A DNA stretch of 64,000 nt from Membranipora membranacea (taxonomy: Eukaryota > Bryozoa > Gymnolaemata > Cheilostomatida > Membraniporidae): positions 4,667,501-4,731,500 of the forward strand of contig OU612070.1 in NCBI GenBank assembly GCA_914767715.1. The letters run 5' to 3'. The notes beneath the pieces were generated by a model. The model made no database searches and was not told the DNA's origin. It saw only the letters and a program-made list of their open reading frames with translations. This document shows positions 11,475-22,717 of this stretch, piece by piece; within the stretch, counting starts at the first letter, position 1, and every line of letters starts with the position of its first letter. The position numbers and the translations under genes are program-made.

Positions 11475-11829
11475 GTAAGCAATATGTATATAAGTGCTTA
11501 GGTGCCCTACATCTATGATATGGCATGGCTAGTATGGTTCAATTCTATTTTGAAGGCGACTTTGTCTTATCCAGCACTAAATTTTGGCTAGCCAAGTATA
11601 TATAAAGTAAAGATGGTGAGTAGATAGATGTAAGCTAGTTTTATATTTTTCCTCCTGCACATACTTTACTCCTCCAGTGTAACATGAAATATTAGATGAG
11701 GCTGAATAGGTCGTTGACATAAACTGCTAAAATATACCGGTGTATTTTGTTTGTCGTGATTTTCTTTCATATTTCATTTTGTACATCTATTTTCAGTTAT
11801 CCACAGCCGCACTCAACAGATATTCCATC

Positions 11830-14800
11830 ATGTCTCATAAGGGGAAGCATTACTCCAACAATCGTGAGTGAACACTTAGTTGCAAAATATGAAGTTTAAT
11901 TTTCCCCTGAAAATTATCCAAGCAATATTGATAAACAAGATTTTCATTGAGATTGAGTTACAGTTGTCTACTCTTGTTTCAAAATACGGAATATGATGTG
12001 TTCATTTTTACGCATGAATTTTATTTTCAGGAACTGCCCAAATCATGTACAAAAGGCAGCTGGAGTTCATCAGCGACTGCAGAGAATTGAAGAAACCCCA
12101 CCTTATAATGCGTGTCATGTCATACAATGTGTTAGCTGATCATTTGTTGTGGGAGCATCCTAAACTATATCTACAATGTCAGCCACATCATAAAGATTTC
12201 ACAGAGAGAGGCGAAAAGATAATCAAAACTATAACTCGCCAGGATCCGACGGTAAGACCAGGTTACGTTAACAGAATTATGGAACCAATAAGTGTAGACC
12301 TTTTTACAGGAAATGATATATGTTCACAAACAAAATTCAATCAACGTGCCTTTTCAAACTTGTTAATGACTTTGCCGAAGAAATTTAGCTAGCTCTTTGG
12401 ACTTTATCACTTTGGGCCTCAAGTCAATATCACAACCCGTAGGTATCTAAAGTTCCTACTGAAGAACTTTCTATGTATAATGTTGATGTGCAAGCTATGA
12501 GTCGTTACTTGATATCATTCTCCTGCCTTGTAGGTTGTGTGTCTTCAAGAAGTTGATGATGATCACTTTGAGTCATTATATCAAACAAAACTCATCAAGT
12601 ATGGTTATGAGGGAGAGTTCTTCAAAAGAACTGGTGAGTAGGACATCATTGTAAAGCCATGTTTCTTTTAACCATATTCAGATCTGTAGATTTCTGACAA
12701 TTGGTAGTACGTACAAGAGTATCTCAGAATGGACTTTTCCGGAATTCCTGGTATACCATATATACCGTATAGCATATATACCGTATAGCATATATACCTT
12801 ATACCATATATACCGTATACCATATATACCGTATACCATATATGCCATATACCATATATACAATATACCATATATGCCGTATACCATATATACCATATAC
12901 CATATATACCGTATACCATATATACCGTATATACCGTATAACATAAGATTGTGTAGATCTAGGCTAAAAATAAAGTCAACACGCCTTCTTGACTCTACCA
13001 AAGCTAATGGGCTAGGTGTGTAGGTATGTAGGTATGTAGGTGTGTAGGTATGTAGGTGTGTAGGTATGTATGTATGTAGGTGTGTAGGTGTCTGGTGGCG
13101 CACATTGAGATTTGGTACTAAAGCTTTGATGATCCCACAAATAGAACATCAAAATTAACAGGAAATGGACACTATAAGTAATGGTGTCTATCATGGATAA
13201 TACATTAGTCTTTGGGTTTGCCTATGCAACAAAACCCTCACATCAGTGGTTATGGGTAAATTGACCAGGAATAAATGCCACCGAAAATGAGAGTATATCG
13301 TACATTTATAATCCTTCCCTCTCATTGTAAGATAGATGGTAAAAACTGCAATGTATTTCTATCCCATAGGCGAGGACAAGAAGGATGGCATAGCTATATT
13401 TTATAAGAAAAAGTGGTTCAAGAAATTGGAGTGTAAGAAAGTAGCTTACAAGGTTCAAGGCCATCGTGTTCTGGACAGAGATAATGTTGGTGAGTAATGA
13501 AGATGTCAGACTTGAGGTTGTTTCGTAAATTAAAAAGGTCGAAAAAATTCGAATAATTTGTCATTTGTGTTCGGAAAATCCGGAAAAAACTTAAGTTAGT
13601 TGAATTATTCAATTACAGCTTATTTCTGCTTGGTTACTTCGGTCGCTTGATCAGAAGCCGGTCACAAACCTTCCCGTTTGAGCCCAGTTTATATGAAGCC
13701 ACACCCATTGTCAACCAGTGTTCACCGCCGGATTAAGTTGACACATTCAAAGTCCTCCTATCACAAGAACTGCATCATCTCTCCGTCTCACATGTTGTGT
13801 TGTATTTGATGGCATCTCCCAAAAATTTTTTACAGGTATAATTATGGCATTAGAACCTGTCAAGTATAAAGAGAGAAAATTACCCAATAAGCTGCTGGTG
13901 GCCAACACTCATCTGTTATTTAATCAGAGGCGAGGAGATGTTAAACTCGCTCAGCTGTCATATCTACTGGCTGAACTACACAAGATGGCTCAAAAACCAG
14001 GTAAGTTCTCTTCTTATCTCATGATGTGAGGCTCATCATCATAGCAGTCTGTCAATTCAACAATGACTGTCGTCATTTTGGTCGAATCATACATCTCCAG
14101 CCGTCTCTACTTTTAGCGATCTTTTGCCAGTCGGCTCTGTCTGTTTCTCTAAATCTCAACCTGGGCCTCCCTTGTATGATATTATATTAGGTATTATATA
14201 TATTACTCATTAGTCTAATATATATGTAGATAATATTTTATCCTTTCTTTATGCATTACTTTTCTACGTTCATGTTTATATTGATGTTCTTTCTCTTGAA
14301 AATATGCATCAATGTATGCATGGTGCCATTTATCTTGGAGTTGCCCAACAGCGTCTTTTTGGAAATGCAACTCTTCACAGGTTGAGAACTATTGTCCAAA
14401 ATCCACAAAACTAGCCGTCTCAATCCCGCTACGCGCATATACTATTTAGTTTGCGTTTTAGATAAGCCATCGGGCACATATTACCCTTCATTCATATGCG
14501 GAGATCTGAATGCTGTTCCTTTCTCGCCCTTGATCAACTTTCTCGCCACCGGTTGTATAACATACAAAAACATGCAAGGCGCTACAGTCTCAGGTCAACA
14601 TCCACATGGAAGACAGGTATAGGCTAATGTCATGTAATGATAATCTGTGTTCATAAACCAACTACTTTGTGGCCTCAGTGGTACATGATGTCTGTTCGGA
14701 TCAGGACCGTAAATACAGGAGGTCTACTGTGTGCTTGCACGCAGTATAGATATCCCCCTTTGCCTCTTTGAAAGAGAGTAGCCGGCAACAGCGGGCAAGG

Positions 14801-17470
14801 GTTAAGGGTACTACCCCACTCAAGCCACCTGTACTTAATGGGGCCGTCAAATAAAACCTAGTGTATAGAAAGAAAGAAAGACTTTAAATGTAAATATTTC
14901 TGCCTAAACTTTATTGTTACTATGATATTGCTGCGATATGAGTCAGTAGCTTGGTGGTACAGAGATGCTCCATTATTAATCCTTCTTCAACTTGTTCAAT
15001 TGCATTCTTGTGGGTAGTGCTTTGACTGCATATTTTTGTGAGTTATATTATATGGATGATCACTTGTTATATCTATAGGGTGCAAGCATATCAGATGATA
15101 TTCTACCTGACTTCCTGTCACATGACTGCCGAATTATAGATGTTTCTGCTGTTCAAGATGCTGACAGCCCTCAGACTAACTGCGCAACTATTCGAGCTAC
15201 CGAAAATACAAATTCTGAGATCGATCAACCAACTGATGAACGGCAAGCAAATAAGAAAATCAAAACCTCGCCCTCTGAACCAATTGTTCATCACTATGCA
15301 TTCCCACAGGCGGCAGAAGAAGCCGATAAAATGGATACGATACAATCTGCTGCTGTAAAACAGGAAGGGTCAGCAGAAAGTGACGGTAGTGATATCCAGA
15401 ATCGTTCATTAACAGTGTCTGATATTCTCAATAACCTTCAAGCTAGTACAGAGGGTGGTAGTGATGCGCCCCCGCCTCCAAAACAGAGAAAGAAGGCCAA
15501 GAAAAAGAAGCCGGTGGTACCAGAAAAGCCGAAGAGAGACTGGGGAATGCTAAAACACTCGTTCCAGTTTATATCCGCTTATGAACATTATAAGATAGAT
15601 CGGCTTCTACCAGATTATCATCCTGAAGTTACCACCAAGCATTTTGATGAGCAGGGTCTCAACGTAGACTACATCTTCTCAACAGGTGAATTAAAAATAA
15701 TTACATCAACAAATCAAACTCACTTAGCAGGTCAAATATGTCACCTGATAACTAAACTTTATTTGTGTGTTGATACCCCGCAATTCTTTTCAGTTATGGT
15801 TTTTGAGAGGTCGCAGACTAGAAATATCTTTAAGGACTCAATTTAAGCTTTCTTTTTTTCCAGTCGGACAAAGAATAGTAAAGAGGGACCAGCGAGGTAA
15901 ACCTTATATAACAGACATCAAACACAACCACTTAACATTACTGACCAGGTGAGACTCGGATATAATATCTTATTATTATATCACGAGGTTGTGTAGGACT
16001 GGAGTATCAGATCTTGTCAATAAGCAGCTGATTTGACGGGAACTATCCTGAAGGACTAAATATTAGCCAAAGTTTAGTATGTCCAGTACGGGGATGTCTG
16101 CATGTCCAGTATGGGGATGTCTGTATGTCCAGTATGGGGATGTGTGTATGTCCAGTATGGGGATGTCTGTATGTCCAGTATGGGGATGTCTGTATGTCCA
16201 GTATGGGGATTCTGTATGTCCAGTATGGGGATGTCTGTATGTCCAGTATGGGGATGTGTGTATGTCCAGTATGGGGATGTCTGTATGTCCAGTATGGGGA
16301 TGTGTGTATGTCCAGTATGGGGATGTGTGTATGTCCAGTATGGGGATGTGTGTATGTCCAGTATGGGGATGTCTGTATGTCCAGTATGGGGATGTCTGTA
16401 TGTCCAGTATGGGGATGTGTGTATGTCCAGTATGGGGATGTCTGTATGTCCAGTATGGGGATGTCTGTATGTCCAGTATGGGGATGTGTGTATGTCCAGT
16501 ATGGGGATGTGTTTATGTCCAGTATGGGGATGTCTATATGTCCAGTATGGGGATGTCTGTATGTCCAGTATGGGGATGTGTGTATGTCCAGTATGGGGAT
16601 GTGTTTATGTCCAGTATGGGGATGTGTGTATGTCCGGTATGGGGATGTCTGTATGTCCAGTATGGGGATGTATGTATGTCCAGTATGGGGATGTCTGTAT
16701 GTCCAGTATGGGGATGTCTGTATGTCCAGTATGGGGATGTCTGTATGTCCAGTATGGGGATGTGTGTATGTTCAGTATGGGGATGTCTGTATGTCCAGTA
16801 TGGGGATGTCTGTATGTCCAGTATGGGGATGTCTGTATGTCCAGTATGGGGATGTCTGTATGTCCAGTATGGGGATGTCTGTTTGTCCTGTATGGGGATG
16901 TCTGTATGTTTATGTTCATGTTACCTATCACCTTGTTTATAAAGCTGAGGTTAGAGTTAATATAATAATGTAAGGAGGTTTGGTAACTGTTAGCTAGCCA
17001 TGAGTTGCACTCTTTCCTCTAGGATATGTACAATATGATAAGAAAAAAATTGACACATTCAATGGCAATATATTTAGAAGTGTGAATTCAACATTAATAA
17101 ACAAGATTATTCTGAGTAACGACATCAAGGATGACTCCCGGTTTTGTATTGTATAGTATAAAATGAATCTAGCCACTTGGTGTTCGAGAATCTGTCTTGC
17201 TTGAGATTTCTTGCATTTCAGTTTCTGGAATTTTTCAAGGGCACATAACTCTTATTTCAATAAGTTTTGTTCTGTTTACAGCTGTTTGCATATATAGATT
17301 ATAGGTCTATCATATGTTTATTATTTTTTACCAAATTAATTTGAAATATTCGTTGTTTTAGATACGGTTTGCTGTCTGAGCAGGAGTTACAGGCTGTAGA
17401 CACTTTACCTAATGGTATCGAGCCTAGTGATCACCTACCTATAGTAGCTGAGTATGCTCTGCATAACTAG
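11830..17470 (+). CDS. ANGEL: Angel-family protein (CCR4-type endonuclease/exonuclease/phosphatase fold), complete, nine coding exons
   Basis: Coding exons: 11830-11863, 12031-12251, 12534-12633, 13370-13489, 13836-14000, 14462-14616, 15079-15685, 15864-15948, 17362-17470. All join in phase to 531 aa, near the length of vertebrate ANGEL2. Family members act on RNA ends; vertebrate ANGEL2 has 2',3'-cyclic phosphatase activity and the fold is shared with CCR4 deadenylases. Fold motifs appear in order: MRVMSYNVLADHLLW (Asn44), VVCLQEVDDDHFE (Glu91), VANTHLLFNQRRGD, FICGDLNAVPFSPL (Asp228, Asn230) and the C-terminal SDHLPIVAEY (Asp519, His520). Exon 7 adds a long acidic and Lys-rich segment (KQRKKAKKKKP) inside the domain, before GLNVDYIF. 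Introns 3 and 8 hold tandem arrays. ANGEL1 versus ANGEL2 is not resolved. Confidence 0.92.
12750..12941. repeat. 16-bp tandem array ACCATATATACCGTAT in ANGEL intron 3
   Basis: About eleven imperfect copies of a unit close to ACCATATATACCGTAT, itself made of two related 8-mers (CCATATAT and CCGTATA variants). Minus-strand open frames of Tyr/Ile/Gly repeats here arise from the array and are not genes. Confidence 0.85.
13015..13091. repeat. (GTAGGTAT/GTAGGTGT)n microsatellite
   Basis: An eight-base unit, TAGGTATG with TAGGTGTG variants, is repeated about nine times in ANGEL intron 3, 75 bp after the 16-bp array. Confidence 0.85.
16077..16912. repeat. 23-bp minisatellite in ANGEL intron 8
   Basis: About 36 copies of TCCAGTATGGGGATG followed by TCTGTATG (23 bp per unit). 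The TCTG segment varies between TCTG, TGTG and TGTT, and one unit near 16210 has lost a base. Because 23 is not a multiple of 3 and the unit lacks stops, all three plus-strand frames stay open for about 850 bp. Those long frames encode a 23-residue repeat and are artefacts. The array lies wholly within the intron 15949-17361. Confidence 0.95.
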
Positions 17471-18944
17471 AACCACAACGGCGTATGCCCTGGATATAAG
17501 AGAGTTATACCAGCCAGCATTATTAGAGTTAAACTTGTGTAGGTGAATTCGGACAATCGTACTGGACAAAAAAGTTCTTTTTCATCAGGCGTAAACATTC
17601 TTATAAAAAAATTATTTTTGTTTTGGTATGGTATTTAGTTTTGGCATAAAACATTCAGACATAGGGAGCATAAAGTTATTGTATTCCCTGTAGGTTGTGT
17701 CCTAGACCAGTTGCATATCTATCTTCACTGATAGCAGTCTGCTGCTAAATGCTGGGCAAAGTCCTGTTGGAAAATAGTTTCTTAGTATGATATAGGAAGA
17801 GGTGCTATAAACATGTGGTCAATTTTTTTTTTAAAAAGCCATCTTACTGCGTGTGAGAAGAATACTGATACACAAACTATCTTGTCTTATATTTGCTTGT
17901 ATACACAAGTCATACGCCTGTCAATCTCATGTAATAGACCTTTTTTAGTATTTACTGATTAATTCATTATTTAGTTTATGGATTTTTCTGTTCCTAATTT
18001 AACCTATTATTCCTGACGGATGCTTCATATACCATGTATATAGGTTTGTTCTGAGGGGCATTTGATGTTTTGTGAAGATTTTGATATCAAAAAGTTTTCA
18101 AACAGTTTACTGGGAAATTAAAACCTCAAACCTAATACATTTGACACCGTAATCAGCTAGACAACAGGTATTGAGTATTTGGAAAATTGCTCTTGGCTAA
18201 TTTGAAAACAGCTTCTTGTGGGGCCATTGTACATCTTCTATAGCCATTATGGAAATTTAATATCGATAGCAGCCTTTAGTCAAGTCACAAAACCAGAAGC
18301 AAGCTGATGTTTCAATAAAAGACATGAATGAAGCACAAACAGGATAATTTGGTAAATAAGTACCATTAAGATAATTACATTATGGATCTCTATATCGCAT
18401 CATCTTTTATTTTAGATTTTAATTAAAGTATTATTTATATCAGCTTACATGTAAATAACAAGTCTCCTTTCCAGCTGAACAAAAGAGATTTACAAATTGA
18501 GTTTTAGAGCCATTCAATGGAGTAACGATTCGGAATGTTAACAAAGAAGCAGCGCGGCGGTGAACAGCGTTGACTATAGTAATGTGTGCAGTATCCGCTG
18601 GAGAAAATTAAATGTGATATGAGATCTAGTTTGGCATAAAGTAGAAAAAAAATTGACGACCAGCAGCCATTAGACTGCTTACAAATTGAAGATTAACGCA
18701 GTCAAAACTTCAATGTCAAAACTTGAATTCATATATCATTCCTTGATTGGAAAAAACAAAACGCATCAAGGCATTCTCATCACTAATATCAGTTAGAGAC
18801 CTTTATGCAATGCTACACAGTAGGAATTTAAAACAGCTTAGCCCTTGAATATCAAACATGATTGGAGAAGATGAAACAGTACCATTGATGCACTAATGTG
18901 CAAGTTAGAATATCAAAACAATATCGTTACCATTTTGCAAGAAC
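17471..18944. other. 3' flank of ANGEL and 3' flank of the homeobox gene
   Basis: Convergent 3' regions, AT-rich, with no credible exon or structured repeat seen. Confidence 0.5.
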
Positions 18945-21900
18945 TCAATTGTCATTGAAACTTTCACCATCTACTATTTCCACCACATCAACACCTCTCG
19001 TTGCTGCTCCTAATTTCATAGGACATTTACTCAGTTCATATGCAGCAGCGGCCGCCCTGCTGTTCTCTGCAATGCTTATGACATGCTGGTGAGAGTGTAG
19101 TATAGAGTTAGGGCCGCTCCATACGCTGTTAGTATTACTGTGTGCTGGCACTGGAGCTGATATGTGGTGGACTTTCTCGGCTTTTGAGTGCACCTGTTGA
19201 GGTAGAGGCAGCATGCTGCCGCTAGATGACATGGCGATCTGAGAGCTGGACGGTTCATCGGCAGCGCTGCTACTGCTGCCGACAGTTGTACAGAAATCTA
19301 CTCGCTTGTCTCTTCTCTCTCTGGCTCTCCTGTTTTGGAACCAGATCTTTACCTAAAATAAAGATTAGTTTGTATCATGAATGTTCAATAAAACATCATC
19401 CAATTTTTGCTTCAAATTTAGGAATATCTCTACAACAAAATACTCGAGTTGCACAGATGTTAACTCCGAGTTGGTTTTTACCCTTTTTATAATCTCCTAG
19501 TGTAAGTAGATATGTTATCATGTGGAGATTTAAGTAATAGTGTAAACATGATGTTTCATGTACTTTGGCCATTTTGCCTATGCTACCGCTGACCGTGGTT
19601 GAAAAATGATATGCTTGTTTAGAGAATTTAGTCATCACTGCAATAGTCATCTAATGCAGCTCATTTTTTTATGATTGAAATGAGAGAATATGTAGATCAA
19701 GGAAACACTTCCTATCAATTTGGATTTAGGTCGGTTGGGCTTTTAGCTGAACCAACAGAGAAGCCATAAAAATTCAAATAAATTGACAAAAACTGAAATG
19801 ATGGATATTAGTATGCTGCATTTTCTGTGTGGAGTACATTAAAGCTCCAATGAAATAGATTTCCTCATCACAGTTTGTCATTTGAAAATATTTCTGATTT
19901 TATGAACATCGAGCTTACTCAATTACATTATTGAAACGTTTGGAATGAAATGTTACAGAGATCGTTTCAATGAAATTGCACTGTTATTTTCATATGACTC
20001 TAAATCTATGTGGAAGAAAGAAAAAATCACCAATATCTTACAAAATTATGTATTTATGGTTAATTTTTTAGGTTCTTCTGTATCAAAATCTAATTGATTG
20101 GCCCATCTGGTACCTCATTAATGATAAGTATGGCTAAACAGTGCCTGACGTTGTTTAATAAAACAATTTCATTACTCTATCATAATTGTTAATTTAATTG
20201 CTTTTTATTCATACAGTGATTATTTTGTGAATTGGGTCTTCAACAAGGGTACTGGAAAGGCTCCTTCAATCACAATATTCTTCAACTCTTGTAAATTGGC
20301 CTCATGGTTCTGGGTGTAGTCTAGATTAAATAGGCCACTCCAACCGTTTGATACGATAATAGTCATCGAGCCTTTGTTCCATTTAAATATTACCGACTTC
20401 AGGTGTCGAATTGTAAATCATTTCTGTGTTTTTTTCTTGTAACAGAGGCTTGCTTTTTCCCTCTAATCTTTATTACTGGCTGCTCTTATGTGCCGGGAGA
20501 GAATTAGGGAAAGGTTAGAGGGACAGTGATTGTTTATTACATATATCTTGATTTGAACAGCATGCAGCTGGGGACTCCATTGGAAGAATTATCCCCTATT
20601 ATGTCATGCCACACTCTCGTCAAATTGCTTAGCTACTTCACGATGGTAAATTGTGCTCTTTTTACCAAATATAAGATGTTCAATGGCAGAGCCCACTATA
20701 TCATTTAATGCTTAGTGTCAATTTGGAGTGAATCAAATTAATATCAATATCATGCAATGATTGCAGTCTCTTAGTAGATGTGTATAGATGGTAGAACGCT
20801 GGCTGACATGATGCTAGAAATACCGGTGTAACGGCTTGATTGTATAAATACATGATTACAGTGCGCTGCATGTGACAAGGACAGAACCGCTCCTTATACA
20901 TAACAGAGATAAAAATCTACCCTAACCTCTTATCCATTCAATAACATTTAATATGGACACCTAATTTTGTGTGAAACGCTTTTAAAATTATATACTTGCC
21001 GACGATTTCTACTGGGAAATATTGTGTGGCTTTGACTTGAAGACTGCACCTAATCCCTCATTATGTCCTTGAACGCTTTGATTGGATGATTCGCTTTTAG
21101 AGACTACCAGGTATGTCAAACTTTTACTGGCACATCTGGATGTCAACCAATGTATTTCTCCAAATTGGCCTAATATCACAAGTAACAGTGTATTAAGTAG
21201 CCCCAATTAAAATATGTCTAGTTTTTACAGAGTCTTATAAATATTTGTTTATTAGTTTTTCTCGCCTATCTAAAAGTAGCCTCAAAAGAATAAAAAATGG
21301 GAAGAATTGCCCTCTTATCTGGCCAAATTATAATCACCCTCACTTCAGAGAGATCCAGAACTATATTTTAAATAGCAGCAATGAACGAAAACTCAAAAAG
21401 AAAGGCCAACCTTCAGGCTGCAGAGATCCTGCTAAAATCTTTCCAGGGGATTTAAATATGATATAAAATAAGAAGGTAATTACCCGTGCTTCAGAGAGAT
21501 CCAGGTCTTTGGATAGCCCAACAACATCGAGACTGCTCAAATATCGGCTGTCTGAATATTTCTTCTCCAGGCAATCAATCTGCTGCTGAGTGAAGGGAAT
21601 TCTGGGATTCCGACCGAGTTTTCTCTTTTTAGCAATCTTCTTATGCCCTGCAGTGTGCCCTGTAATTTACAATTTTCCCATGATATTAAAGTTTTAATCA
21701 AAAATTTATAAAAAATACCAAACAGGTTGTATTTGAGACAGTCATTCACCACGCTTGGCAATTGTTAATCAGAGAGCAACCTCATTTTATATGATTGTCC
21801 AAATGCAAAATTCTGATAGAGTATTACATTTTACAGAAAATATTTAGGTAGCAGGAGAGCTATTGGAAAATTCATTAAAAACTTGAGCAAGGTAGTAAAT

Positions 21901-22691
21901 AAATAATTATTTCTGCTAATTATGTCCATTTTATGTGCGGGTAAACGGAAGCGGCATTCGATTTATGAATATTTGAACTGCACCAACTTACGGGCCATAA
22001 TATGGTGCTGTGTGTTAGCAGCTATTTGCTGTAACCATAACATTTTTGCTGTGTCGATTAGCGACTTATGATGACTTATACTGCTTAGACTGAGATTTCC
22101 ATTTGCCACACTGTTTGCTGTCGGAGCCATTTGGTTCGCTACATCTGTTATTGATGGAACACGGTCTAGAATACGGTTTATACTGAAGTTGGAGCTCTGC
22201 AAATAAAATGTTCTAGTGATATTATTATGAACAGGTATTTCACTGGACAGAAATGAAATAACATGAAATTAAGATATCAAGTTTCTCCTTCAGTTCGTCG
22301 TGTTTTTCTTGATCAGAAAAAATGAAATATGAGATAACAAAATCTGAGTGTTCAGTTTACAAAATGCAGCAAAACCTGTTTTAATATGATACTTTCTTCA
22401 TAAAAAGAAACTTTGATGATTGACTGATAGGCAAAAATGAATATATTAATTGCACCTGCTTGTACACACCTGTGAATGCTGAGCCTGGGTGCTCAACGCA
22501 GAAGGGCTGATGAGTGTCGGGGTACACAGGCTATTCGTGCTGACTGTGATCGCAGCTTCCTGTGAAGGTGACATCGGCAGCGGTAAGAATGGGGTAGCTG
22601 TGATAAAAGGGTAATATAGGAATGGATTCCGATCTCCGACAACAGGTGCCCCTCCTACGAAAGTCGTAGCCTTTAATGATGGATCCATCAT
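18945..22691 (-). CDS. ANTP-class homeobox transcription factor, probably Msx-like (Msxlx)
   Basis: Coding exons, 5' to 3': 22470-22691, 21992-22196, 21484-21659, 18945-19352, giving 336 aa in phase. Homeodomain proteins bind DNA in the nucleus to regulate transcription. The homeodomain spans about residues 158-217: RNPRIPFTQQQIDCLEKKY in helix 1, then YLSSLDVVGLSKDLDLS, and the recognition helix VKIWFQNRRARERRDKR (W205 and N208 at homeodomain positions 48 and 51). An intron splits it just before VKIWFQ, a position common in ANTP-class genes. PRIPFT together with NRRARERR resembles the Msxlx family rather than Msx (RRAKAKR), NK or Hox; this is from memory, so the subfamily is tentative. The N-terminus is Pro/Ser/Thr-rich with FLYYPFITATPFLPLP. 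The exon 3 acceptor could lie 12 bp further in without changing frame. A 5'UTR intron ends at 22718. Confidence 0.85.
20456..20526. other. Inverted repeat in homeobox gene intron 3
   Basis: TCCCTCTAATCTTT near 20458 pairs with AAAGGTTAGAGGGA near 20511 across about 40 bp. It could be a small fold-back or a cis element; nothing further can be said. Confidence 0.35.
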
Positions 22692-22717
22692 GTTTCTTTT
22701 TAGGATTATTGAAAAAT

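Noticed and set aside
12668-13194. Minus-strand ORFs of Tyr/Ile/Gly and Thr/Pro/His repeats
   Set aside because: Translations of the 16-bp and 8-bp arrays in ANGEL intron 3.
16079-16973. Three overlapping plus-strand ORFs of about 285 codons, plus a minus-strand 108-codon ORF
   Set aside because: All are products of the stop-free 23-bp minisatellite in an ANGEL intron; the same repeat peptide appears in every frame.
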